Positions 21,101 through 31,983 of a stretch of 64,000 nt of DNA are shown one piece after another. Position 1 is the stretch's first letter. Each line of letters opens with the position of its first letter. The notes below the pieces were generated by a model. The model had not been told where the DNA came from, did no database searches, and saw nothing but the letters and a program-made list of their open reading frames with translations. Location: assembly GCA_003439945.1 (NCBI GenBank), contig QVRM01006416.1:1522501-1586500 (forward strand), written 5' to 3'. Origin of the DNA: Dermanyssus gallinae (lineage: Eukaryota > Arthropoda > Arachnida > Mesostigmata > Dermanyssidae). A program made the translations under genes and the position numbers.

Positions 21101-23461
21101 GTTGCAGCGCGGCATCGAGTTAGTGTCCCTTGACGCCTCCTGGGTTTCGTCGGCGTCCTGGTACTTCCTGAACGTGTTCGGACTGCGTTCGATTTACGCG
21201 CTCGTGCTGGGTGAAGAGAACGCCGCTGACTCAACGCGAGCAATGCAGGACCAGATGACTGGCCCAGCGATGCAGATGCCGCAGGACCCCAAGGCCGCTT
21301 TCAAGGTAAGCGATGACTATATCGTAGGGCGATGCTTATTGATGGAGCTCGCCCCTGATTGTTTACACAAACCGTTTAAGGGAATTTTCTATATTGCAAT
21401 AGCATATAAACACAATTTTAACGGGGCAGCATGTGTTTAAGACACATCGGCTCTGGGTGGGCGTTCGTTGGGCGTCGTCAGGTCGCAGGCCGGCGGTGCC
21501 AACTGTCGTGCTCCAGTGCTGAATTTAGGATGCGACGCTTCAGCTGCCAATATGGGTCCGACGAGCTGGCCTTTGTCACGGTCGAGACCTTTGCCTCGAC
21601 CCACCTCTCCCCCTGTGAAAGTGCTTGCTACCAATGGCTCCTAGTAGCGTATCGATGGCCACTGGTTAGGCGCCCAGTGTTTCGAGGCTCGAGGTCTTGG
21701 CAGATCAAGTTCTGGTCGGCTTTCTGGTCTACGGGTTGGCGGTGTGATAGCGTAGACGGAACGGATTGCGGCCACAATCCAGTCTACCCGATGTAGGCTG
21801 CCTGCAGCCCTGTCCCGTCTGATATTTCCTGCAGCAGCTGCTCCTGAGCGGTCGTTTTATGATGAAAGCCTGCTCGGCCTCTCAGTCCGAAAGAGGATCG
21901 GCGTTGGTGATAAATACACCCAATAATCAGGCTGCTGGGCCGGTCGCGGAGGCGAATTCTGCCCAAGATATCGTCGGTGTCTATTCGTGCAGCTTCCAGA
22001 AGATGAACATTGGCAGCGTTGTGGAGGAATCCAAAAAGCATCTTGGCAGCACAGATAAACCGATAGCAGTGTTCGCCGGCTGCCACGAATGCATGACATT
22101 TGAGAATACGGCTTGGAGGAACTGATCAGCTTGCGACCCGGTCGGAAATTCACGTGTTATCGGTGCCCCTGTTCGGCCAAGACTGCATGACTGCCAACGG
22201 TATTTTTGCTATGAACCAGCCTCGGGCAAAGCAATATTTAGCGACTGATGGAAACTTAATCAAACTATTTCATTGAATCTATCCCGTCCACTTAGTCTAT
22301 CATAACCCATTCTGTCAATTGCCCTGCACTGAAGGGCACCGGTCGTGGTAGGACCAGGGGGCATCTATAATCATACGACGGGTCTCGCTCAGGGAGACAA
22401 GCCTCAGTTCTGATGAAGGCTCTCCCGATTCAAATATAGGAAGCTTGTCCATACTATAAGAGGACGACTTCGCTTTATACGGAACCAGTAAGCTCCAGGT
22501 TCGTCTCCAGGCAGCAGTGGCAGATTTAGGCCTGATGATAGGATGGCAACAAGAGAATGGCCAAGTCAAATTTGTTACTTTTTCAGGAGCTATCGACGAG
22601 ACTGATTTTTAATAGAACAAAGCGGGCCGAGCGACCCATCTGGGGTGCTGATCTTCGTAGGCCGCTAAGTTCTATGAACATGATTGCTCAATCCAAGGCG
22701 AGACTTTATAGCATTAGAAGTTTTTTTTAGCATTTCTAGTTATAACTTTCTAATTTACTTCTCATTGCTTCAAACGTTTTTTGTTCTAGCAGCAATCGGT
22801 TTAAAATCATATAATTAACTTTAGAAAACAAATTGACCAGATACCAATACGTTTTGTATTGAATGGTTGAAATGCTTTTTATTAGGTAAGTTAGAGCGTT
22901 ACATTGTACCCCAGACGCGATTCGCGTGCAACTCGATTTTCAACCCGAGACGTAATGATGACTAAATTTCGGGTGTTTAGTAGGAATTTTTCTCATCAAG
23001 TTAGTTTTGATTATAAGATACGTTCAAAATTATCGTTACGTGTTTGTTGAACTGATTAACATGTAGTGCAAAAGTAACAGTGGTGACTTCATCATCATAC
23101 ATAAAAAAGTAATACGATTCAACTAGGTTTGACAAAGCGTAAAATAAATTAAAAAAAAGAAAAGTACGTGAATGCTCTAAAATAAAGGGTACCAATACAA
23201 CATTCCTACGTTTCTATGCAGACAGCGAATTTATAAATGAACAGTTCTCTTTTGTTAGTCCAGACGATATTAGGCAAGGGTATGTGTAAAACTAGATAGA
23301 TACGTTCAGGCCTAATTGGGATTCGGAGCAAGTATACGGATAATTAATTTAATTTCATTTTTGGCTTACAGGCAGAGTGGGAAGCACTGGAGGTTGTTGA
23401 ACACAAGTGGGTCCTCGCCGGAGTGGAGGAGGACCTCTGTTCGAAACCGCTGCAATTTTAG
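18130..23461 (+). CDS. EMC3: ER membrane protein complex subunit 3
   Basis: There are four exons: 18130-18278, 20002-20263, 21066-21305 and 23372-23461 (TAG 23459-23461), encoding 246 residues (the human protein has 261). Junctions are GACAG/GTTTGT..CTCAG/T, ACTAAG/GTGCGC..TTGCAG/GTC and TTCAAG/GTAAGC..TTACAG/GCA. EMC3 is the Oxa1/YidC-superfamily insertase core of the ER membrane complex, which inserts tail-anchored and multipass proteins. Exon 1 has the N-terminal signature [20 protein letters not shown] (first membrane span), then HYVSILL. Exon 2 has [33 protein letters not shown] (second span) and SGFLTTK. Exon 3 has [39 protein letters not shown] (third span) and the methionine-rich [16 protein letters not shown]. 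Exon 4 has [13 protein letters not shown] and the acidic tail. Introns carry a mariner remnant (intron 1), a candidate alternative exon (intron 2) and decayed retroelement sequence (intron 3). Confidence 0.97.
18740..19520 (-). mobile_element. Decayed mariner transposon in EMC3 intron 1
   Basis: Minus-strand fragments of a mariner transposase can be read across frames: LNNRRTIIR and ENPGLL followed by NTGDE near 19230-19450, FNTKVN and LVVFL near 19120, [17 protein letters not shown] near 18930, and [17 protein letters not shown] near 18840. GDE and the PE/MAPCDFF segment sit where the DD34D catalytic acids belong. Several stops and frameshifts break the frame. No clear terminal repeats were found, so the limits are approximate. 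Confidence 0.7.
20264..20487 (+). other. EMC3 intron 2, left part, with an open read-through tail
   Basis: The frame of exon 2 stays open past its donor for 23 codons to TGA at 20333-20335. The tail ends [10 protein letters not shown]. The segment coding TPPLAVEQ resembles the start of the candidate exon at 20488 (TTPLVVEQ), 20 of 24 bases matching by eye. Confidence 0.4.
20488..20640 (+). CDS. Candidate alternative terminal exon of EMC3, unknown peptide
   Basis: An open frame of 50 codons plus TAG, preceded by a good acceptor (TTTGTTAGCAG). It starts [11 protein letters not shown] and continues through [19 protein letters not shown] to LNSEC. EMC3 exon 2 ends in phase 0, so splicing to this acceptor stays in frame. 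The result would be an EMC3 form ending after the second membrane span with an acidic tail. I do not recognise the peptide. It could equally be a leftover exon of another gene or a chance open frame. Confidence 0.35.
   Translation, partial: TTPLVVEQIGKQFALPKTPVHLQFIEYYEEKMVDIDAEIYYVETMLNSEC
21430..22700 (-). mobile_element. Probable decayed non-LTR retrotransposon fragment in EMC3 intron 3
   Basis: On the minus strand 21784-22086 reads [12 protein letters not shown] followed by [11 protein letters not shown], which resembles the endonuclease start of CR1/RTE-type elements (IRLK..IVGCIYRPP). The rest is interrupted, and no reverse transcriptase motif is convincing, although GLAQGDKPQ near 22380 on the plus strand could be one. 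The assignment is tentative. Confidence 0.3.
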
Positions 23462-26400
23462 CGTGTTACGATCGTATACATCTATAGGAAAGTCATTTAA
23501 TTAACAGCCACATACATGTATGTATACAGCGATGTGCGCGTCCATGAATTTATGTGTAGTTTCTAGAATCACCATCTAATATTTCCCACAAGCACACTGA
23601 GAAGTGATCTAAACGTTACCCCCCTTCGCAGACTAATACTGAACGATCACCAATCGTGGCTGTGCAATCTGATTAGAGTTTTTTTTTTTTTTTTGTTAAA
23701 GCGATTATTTATAAATATCAAACAACGTGGGAGAGTTTTCCTTTAGTAGCACGAATTTTGTAAAGATATTTAATTTGTGTTATTGCTCGTTGCTCTTAAA
23801 GTATGAAGCTGCGCATGGACTTAGTCAATTATTCAAGCGATTGCAGTTGTGCCGCCGGAAAAGACGTTTATTGAGAAGCTCGTATTTTTTATAGGGCGTG
23901 CCCTTTAAATGGCGAGCTATATGAAGACTGCTCTGCGCGAGATTAGATCAAAATTTAGGATATACTTTAGAGCGCCGGAGAACTGAATTAAGATAAGTGA
24001 GGTCAAGCACCAAGTATTATTAGAGGAAAATATGCTGACACAAAGTAATTGAGCGACTCTCGACTAGGTATGACCAACAATGGCTGCTACTACAGTAAGA
24101 TGGGAGGACTGAGAGAGAGAGAGAGGACCAAGGAATAAATAAAATATACATACCTATAAAGTATTGTGTTATGTGTGATATCTTTGCATGAAATACAAAC
24201 ACAATTTATACAGACGAGCTGGCCTTATTTTGTCATAGGTATCACATCGGTAACTGATGAGGTATTAAAGTACGTACTAGAAAAAATGTATGTTGTAAGA
24301 CTGCAAGGATTTAGGAAATGAAGGTACGATATATATATATATATACGACAGCACCTATCTGAGAAGCTGTGCTTCGCGTCAGTCACCCGTTTTCCTTAAT
24401 ACGTCGCCTTACTAGCATCAATACGGTGAGGCCTTATGACCCCAAGGCAACACCGTGCGGCCGAATGTTCTCAGCGCAACACTGTAAAGCCTAATGTCGT
24501 CACGGCAACAGGAACTTCATGACAGCTTGAGATACTTTCTTTGCTTCCCCGGCTCTGTGTGTTTTGCGACCATCCAGACTCAGCTCAGCTGCGATGAAGG
24601 TAAGACGATGTCGTACATGAGGCCGTATTATCCCAACCTAAGCTGTTACCGTGAAGGGTATTCTTACTCTGCGCAGGGCTCTTCTGACAATGCTAAGAGG
24701 TTCTGCGTGTCTAGTCAGTCTGCCTAAAATTTTCAGACAACTTACTGGGTGTAGTCGAATAGGTCTTTACACGAAATGGGCCTACATATGAGAGCACATA
24801 TCCGTATAGCCGATATCATGCTTTTTCTTCTAAGATGCTTAGCGCTTCGCTTAGTATATCTTTGGTCACCATTTAGATGAATATCGGTAGACCGAGACTG
24901 CCTCCGGAGAGGGAGAAGTGCATCTGGGTGCATACTTGCGAGGCGAAAGCGAATTTTTGCAAGGGCCTCTGTTTTTGTGGGAAAGGCCCGCAGGATTTCC
25001 TCCGACGTCAGCGGACCTCTTCGAAGGTATCTAGGACGCTCTCGTCCGTCGGAGTTATCCCGGGCAGTACTTCCGTGATCGCGCTATCTCGATATTGAGA
25101 TGCACCTCGAATGGCTACAACTTCATATTTTGAAAAATCTGAATTCGAATTTAATTAGTTATTACCGTGCCGGAAAAACTGGATAATGCTGCAAAACAGT
25201 TTAGGGCAAAATGGGCAACGGCTAGTTTCGCCGTTCCGAAGAAGTATTGGTGGGTCTACTATGCTACGATGAGAGATGAAAAGTGCAGTTACGTGACGTG
25301 GGCTCACAGCTTTCTATAAGTTCTCACCACGCGACCACAGTGCGTGCAAACGTAAGGGATGCAAGGAGTCTGGGAAAAGCGAGTAACTGGTCTTGGGTCA
25401 TCGTCGGTGGTGTCTTTCGGTGGTATGCTTGTTCGCTTGTTATTGGTGAACTCTTTGTGCTGTGTTGTGAGCGATGTCTCGCCAGTACAACCAGTAAAGC
25501 TGATTCGAGTTAGAGAAGACACCTTTTCTAAACTAGCCATGCTTAGTTAATATTTTTAGGGTTCCGGCAACGATATGCGACGAAGTATTAAAACATTCGA
25601 TTCGGTAATTTGCTTCTGGTTTTAGAGAAGTCTTTTGAGCGTTTACTAAAGCACCTCGGTAGCCCGAAGATAACGGTGATAGACTTAGTTTGAACCCTCT
25701 CAAGAAAATAGACATGCCCTCTCGAATATAGGCGCGTGAGCACTACGCCAAAGCAGGCAATTCCGGACATTCATGTGACAGATTTGGATCGAATAGCCTA
25801 TCATTTAAATCGTTCAGCGCAAGCCTTAGAGGCAAGAGTGTTCAGAAGTCTCTAACTAAGCTAGTTCTAAATACAGGCACGGGCAATTGCGAAGGCATGC
25901 CATCGGCGTAACTGTAAGCTTGCTGTAGCGAGCGAACAGAATCATTCTCTAAATGTATGTTCATATGCATAACAAACATGAGTACTTTCAAGATAGAGCT
26001 CTCAGAAACTCCAAGATAAACAGTGTCCTGAATAGATAGCTAAACCCATCAGAATGTAGTGATACCTGTCAGTAAAGCATGAAGAGGACGAATCCGGTGC
26101 TACGAGGGTGAATCAAAGTAGCTTAGTGTTCCTCAAGAACTGAAGAAAAACCTACGAGCCAAATACCTTCGGCACATCAAACCATATGGTTATACAAGCA
26201 CATATCAATGTATTTTTAAGTGACGAGATAACACCGGCATATTGCTTCAAAAGAAAATATAATTGCTCCTACAAAATATAAAAATTGTCTGCACTTATTT
26301 GGCCTTGCAGTCGTTGCAGAAACCAAATTTTCGCAAGTTGGGATCTCTGTTAAGCATAGAAAATAATCTTTCAAAACCGACAACCTTCTGAATTTTCATT

Positions 26401-26673
26401 AGCTTTGGCTTCTACTCAGATGTTTAATCGTATTAAAAGTTACGTAATGTAAAAATAAAGATAAAAGATGCTTTATTTATATAATGAAAGTCACTGTGAC
26501 TTGAGCAGAACCAAAATTGTGTTTTGACATGTGTTCAGAAGTATATGGTAGAAAGATTCAGTTAATAGGCACTATGCTAATCATAAAATATACAGGACAA
26601 AAGGCGGCTTGTTCACCCACTATATATATATATATATATAAACCCGTTTCTCCGGTTGCGATACCTAGCTGCT

Positions 26674-26711
<38 letters not shown>

Positions 26712-28879
26712 CATCCACATATCGTTGGCAACGTGAAGTGAGCATCTCAAAGGCAAGTTTGAAGAATCCTGCCTGAACTCATTTTCAAGTTGTTTTACGA
26801 TTTCATTAATTTTCTATATTTAGCGAAATTAAGCTCCCCGACTGGTGAGCACATGAGTTTAAAAGGAACAAGTGCCCTGTGGAGACAAACGTAAATGCAC
26901 CATGTTTAGCCATAGCACATTTGGTAGCGGGAAATAGTATGCCACGTTTGGTATCCCTTGGGGCTTTTCTATAGGCAACTAAATTAAGTACAACATGTGT
27001 CTCACTCAACTGAACTGGAACAGGAAGCTTTAAGCCTAGTAAAATAGATTTAGAAGGAAAACTTTTTTCTAGACAACTTTTCCCCTAGCAAACTTTTAAA
27101 CGTCACGACTGATTATTGCCGATTTTTTATTGTATAGGTCTTTAGTATTCATTCGTCGATTGGCAAGCATGATTTGTTCTGCCTTTTGCCGTGGACCGAA
27201 GAGAAAAGTTAACGAACGGCAAGGGCGACGCTGCGGCTGACGTTGTACTGTCCGTTGTGAAGCCGATCAAACCATTCACAAGATTGGGTATAACTTCCTA
27301 TGCGCGAATTAACCTCCGAAGAACCTTTCGGACCTACTTAAGCACATGAACAGACGTTTGGTTTGTTTTACGCAACACTTGATGCAAACACTTCCTCGGC
27401 TATTTCACTTCGAAAAATTGTTGTAACTCCTCGATTGCTCGTTGCTGGAAACGCCACAGCAAATAAACATGCGATGATATAATTCCCCTTCTATTTAGAG
27501 CGTCCATGAAAGATAAGCGCGGCGTTTTCGATTACAACAAACGAGAAGTTTATTGGCGTAGCTTCTAGCCCTGTGTGATTCTCCTCGGTATGACCGTGGT
27601 CAAATCTTCAAGGTCCGTCAGGAGGAGTTCCGGGTATAATCGAACCCGCCTAATGCTGGCTAGTAGATGGCTACTAGAATTAAATTTTTTTAAGGAGGTT
27701 GTTATTAATAGTAGATGGCTACTATCTGCCATCGCGTCATCTCCACTTTTAACGGGTCATACCGTGCTCACAATGGATGTTTTTGGGCTTTCTCGAGCAG
27801 CGTTTGTGCATGAGCCATGAGGCAGTCGTGCCCATAAATATACCAAAAAGTAGAAAAGAAAATGCCGTTATTATAAATAAATGGTGGTGGGTGAAAGCTG
27901 TAGAACTAACTGAGCAACTGGGTTTGTACATCTTCTAGAATACATGCAACAGTAATCTCAATGAAACAAAGCAAAATGGTGACTGTGGACCGTTTTGATG
28001 TTTCGACCTAGTAAAAATGTCGTTTATGTGCTCTGCGTGCGCAATGGTCTTCGGGTCCACTAAGAGGTGTCTCCTTAGGTCGTTTCATCGAATGCCGCAT
28101 AAGCGATAGCTAAATTTAGTCGCTGAACCTACGTTAAAGCACTTATATGTTGACCTATGAAAAGGCAAAATGTATAGTGGTCACATTTATTGAGCACCTT
28201 CGGCGGAGTTTTTTGAAAATGCATTTGCAGACCATCAAATATAGTAGGCGTATGGTTTCCATACGGGGGCGCGATTTTCAGACAGTTCACTGCCTACCAG
28301 TGTACTAAACAATCTAACAGATGTGGGTATTTTTAAACCATCACCTAAATATCTTGTTGACTACAACTAAACAGGTTTCAATTACGTGCTATGTGATCAC
28401 TGAAATTGAGATTATCTGTGACTTGGACACCTGGATAGAGCACAGTATCGACAGATAGAAATGTGTATTCGATTATATAATTAATTTTATATTGATTATA
28501 TAATCGAAGTCTCGGTTGCCTTATTTTACAACAACACATTCCTTAAGAGACGAGAGTTGCATATGGTTCTCTGCGCATGATCACGTGAACACTGTTAACG
28601 GCCCGTTGCAGTGTATTGTAGTTATTGCGGCACCTGCTGCGACAATAGATACTGGAAGTATTTTAGATAAAGTGGCGGGTAGCTTTTATGTCTAGAACAT
28701 GAATAAGAATAAACTACTAGCCGGCTTGCTATCTACAAACGCCGGGGAGGCAGCTTAAGATATAAGTTGCCAATATCAATAGCTAAAGTTTTTAAATTAT
28801 TTTTATACAGTAAAAACTAAACCCCAAACATGTATCATTATGTTGAGTTCTCGTATAGACGTCCAACTTGCTTTGTCAC
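23462..28879. other. Long gap after EMC3, no gene recognised
   Basis: 5.4 kb of AT-rich sequence. It holds short (TA)n tracts at about 24331-24345, 26621-26640 and 26677-26705 and a 14-bp-arm inverted repeat at 28468-28508. Open frames at 24494-25098 and 25283-25550 have no recognised homology. Confidence 0.5.
28468..28508. repeat. AT-rich perfect inverted repeat, 14-bp arms
   Basis: TTCGATTATATAAT (28468-28481) and its exact reverse complement (28495-28508) flank a 13-nt loop. Confidence 0.85.
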
Positions 28880-29070
28880 ACCTATACTTTTCTGACGCCC
28901 AGCCAAGATTTAACGTGGACGGGACTGCTTTCCGCATTGCTTCATAGAAAGACCGTCTTAAATACAAATGTGCAACGGCAGGACTCAAATCCGCGCACTT
29001 ATGTGTCTCCTCCGGTCGCGAGGCGCAGGCGAATGCACCACGCCACTGGGCTCGACGCTTTGTCATACCT
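28880..29070 (-). repeat. tRNA-derived SINE, family A, copy 1
   Basis: Read on the minus strand it has a tRNA-like head (CAGTGGCGTGGTGCATTCG, GACCGGAGGAGACACA), a B-box position (GATTTGAGTCCTGCC), then CATTTGTATTTA and a body with GAAGCAATGCGGAAAGCAGT and ACGTTAAAT. The same order occurs at 48.3 kb and 50.5 kb on the plus strand. Confidence 0.7.
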
Positions 29071-29279
29071 GTCTTAATAATCCGATATATATAATACGGT
29101 TCGAAATAGGCATACAACAAAGATATCCTTTGGTCTATCCTAATTTTGATTGGCAGGTAACGATCTGTTCAGATCGTTTGAAAGCCCTAACATATGGCAC
29201 CTGGATGATAAAGCACTAGCGACGCCTCCACAATCCTTTGGTACTTACAGACAATTATCGATTTAAAAAAAAAAAAAAC

Positions 29280-30015
29280 GAACCGAACCGTTTGTACGAA
29301 ATGCCGGCTTAAATTCGACAATCTCCGAGATCACGCAAAAGCTACCATGCTACACGATACTCAACAGAGATGAACTAGATCTCCTAGGGGCACCCCACTT
29401 CGGAAGGGCCCTTACTTGCTGAGGTGCTCTTACTCAGTCATACGCCTGACTTATATTCTTAGGGTAGTATCGACATTACTGACAAGGGACGAGCTACGGC
29501 GCTTACGATACGGTAACCAACCTGCTTAATCTGAGACTGGAAGAGCTACAGCTAAACGACAGATTGTTTTGCCAATAGTCTGCCGACGTTCAGTATGGTG
29601 TCGACCACGTCACGCGACTATTAACGACACGTTAGCAAGAGCGCTGAGGACGGCAGATTACCCGACCACGTTGGAATTAACTAACTGAACTAACCAGGAA
29701 CGACGGTAGGCGTTCCGACGAAATGACCCTCATCCCCATTAAACGGGGTCGGTCTACTGTATGGGACGTTACCGTAACCGACTCACTTTTTCCTCAGTGA
29801 CCGGTTTTGGTTCATTCAGAGCTGGTTACGTCTCGACCCTAGCAGGGAGCAACATGACGAACAAAGTTGCCGTCAAATTAACAAGCCCATAACTTCAGCC
29901 CGGTGGACTTCGAGATTTTGAGACCGTCGGACCTCCTCACTGAGACTACTCATTAAATTGGGCAGATGGTCGAAAAAACTACGGGGGACAAACGAACCGC
30001 ACAATGATTATGCTA
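29280..30015 (+). mobile_element. Retroelement family R, copy C: reverse transcriptase C-terminal part (decayed)
   Basis: Frame-broken plus-strand translation gives ELDLLGAPHFG (29360-29395), then RNDGRRSDEMTLIP, STVWDVTVTDSLFPQ, NFSPVDFEIL and KTTGDKR up to about 30000. This order (LLGAP, then a PD..VWDVT segment, then F-PV-ET and TGD) matches a widespread retroelement C-terminal region that looks like a PD-(D/E)XK nuclease fold. That fold assignment is my inference. Related copies lie at 37.9 kb (-), 48.9 kb (+) and 56.5 kb (-). Confidence 0.65.
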
Positions 30016-30159
30016 AAGGTGAACACGTTTACTTAGACAAAATTGTGATACGAGTTAGTAGATTAACTGACTTAGTAGTAAAAACATAAATAAGACCTTG
30101 ACTTATTTCAATGTGTGATTATGCGCTGCCTAAAGTACTCTGGGACATGTCCTCTATTG

Positions 30160-30208
<49 letters not shown>

Positions 30209-31345
30209 ATCTCTCGAACATCAGTTACAAAGGTTCCGCTAAAAATATGGCGAACTTAGAGTTGGGAAAGTTCGGTTTCATGCCATGGAGAGTGTCTTGA
30301 AAATTGATTCTTCTGCAAAAAAAATTGTAAAGGGTAACGTCTGCCCACGGACTTCGTGTGTATGTGTTAGCATCAATAACAAATATATATGCGTATATAT
30401 ATATAGAGAGAGAGAAAGAGAGAGAGAGAGCGAGAGAAACACACAAACAAAACATCGCAATGAACTACCATTGCCTTTATTTACGGTACCACCACCACCG
30501 CCACTGACCACCATGCTCTATTTTTTTTGTGGACAACCAATTCATTCACTTCAAGGCATAGCATTGTTGGTAACTTGTTTATACAAATGTATGTCGATTC
30601 GAGCTCGGGCACGTCGACCACACGTACGTATGCGTCCACCACACATATGGGACGACTGGGTAATCATCATTGGCTGGCTGGCTGTACCGTTTAGCTATTG
30701 CTGCTGCTGCTGCTGTCGCATTGCGTGTCTACCTGTTCTTCCACCTGCGTCTGGAAGTGACAGAGTATCATCACCAGCGAGAGCTCACCGCTAGTGAGAC
30801 CACAGGAGGAGATTTATGGCTGCCATAGGGTTGGCCGTGTAGACAGGCGTGTGGTAAACCAGCGGCACGTGCTCTATCTCTCTCGTTCTCCCTCTATCTC
30901 CCTTGTTCTCTCTCTCTATCTCTCTTGTTCTCTCTCTCTCTCTCTCTAGTCTATATTTGGGCGGTATCATGTCGGGCGACCGCAGTCAGCGTACATTCGT
31001 ATGCGCAAAGTAATAACAAAACAAGTGGCCGTTTAGCTCGGAGGTTTGCGGCTGTCGAGAACGGTGGCTTTTAGCAGACTCACTGGCGTGCTTCGTATAC
31101 ATTGTTTTCGCTTTGTTGCTGTTGTTGTTGTTATTGTTGGTCTGGGTTTTTTTGCTGCTCTTGTGTCAATGTACCTCAAAGCCCACAGTTGGTGTTTTGA
31201 TGTCTGAACCTTGAGTCAACCGCTTGAAGTCGAGGCGCTCTCTTGTGCAGCTCGACGGACGCCCTCAGTTAGCGATGTGCAGCAGTTCCCTAATCTGAGC
31301 TTACTTAGCCACCCGCGTTAGTGGTGTGATACGTACACATATACA
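30016..31345. other. Low-complexity gap
   Basis: No gene recognised. It holds (TA)n at 30161-30202, (GA)n around 30402-30435, CTG triplets near 30700 and (CT)n around 30880-30945. The 169-codon open frame at 30285-30794 runs through these repeats and is not supported. Confidence 0.5.
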
Positions 31346-31347
31346 TA

Positions 31348-31410
<63 letters not shown>
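31346..31410. repeat. (TA)n microsatellite
   Basis: About 32 TA units, followed by imperfect TA/CATA sequence to about 31480. Confidence 0.95.
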
Positions 31411-31418
<8 letters not shown>

Positions 31419-31704
31419 GTACATATAAATATATAGATATGTACATATAAATATATATATATATATGTATATATATCGTGTCATGTTTCGTTGTAAAGCC
31501 TATCTCTGTTTTTCGTTCTATTGTGCAAGTTAGACTCGCGGTAATTGGCCTACAAGTGTACTAGTTTGTAGCTTGTTAGCGTGCCATTACAGATTATAGA
31601 GAAGACACAAGTGAAAGCATTTGAAAATGCTCTCTGTGTATGTGGCAACTTGTCTCTGGTATAGGTGAATCAAGCTTTGATAATTCAATCAGTTCTGGCC
31701 TTTT

Positions 31705-31850
31705 TTTTATTGTGAGGTTGGGGAAAAATGCTTTATGCACACCCAGCGCAGTTATCACTGTCCGGGCGTGTAGAAGCGCGTAGGTAGTGTGGGATTCCCC
31801 GATGGCATGGGGCTACCCACTAAAAAACCCTAGTCCTCACATTTACCCCT
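31705..31850 (+). repeat. Dispersed repeat 'GCACACCC', copy 1
   Basis: It contains GGGAAAAATGCTTTATGCACA, then GTGTGGGATTCCCCGATG and CCCACTAAAAAACCCT. The same landmarks in the same order and orientation occur at 42.75 kb and 57.35 kb. Confidence 0.55.
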
Positions 31851-31983
31851 CCAGGGTTCGGTACTGTTTGCCAGTTCTTCAAGGCCCTGGGGGGGGGGAG
31901 TCGTCCGCTCTACATCTACGACATGGCCTTCGAGGCCTGTAAGGACGTCTCTCTAGCGAGTGAAGCGCGTCTTTCCTTCTCTA

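Noticed and set aside
25304..25540. Minus-strand frame ending YVCTHCGRVV..., zinc-finger-like
   Set aside because: Only one C-x2-C pair with no histidines or repeats; likely chance.
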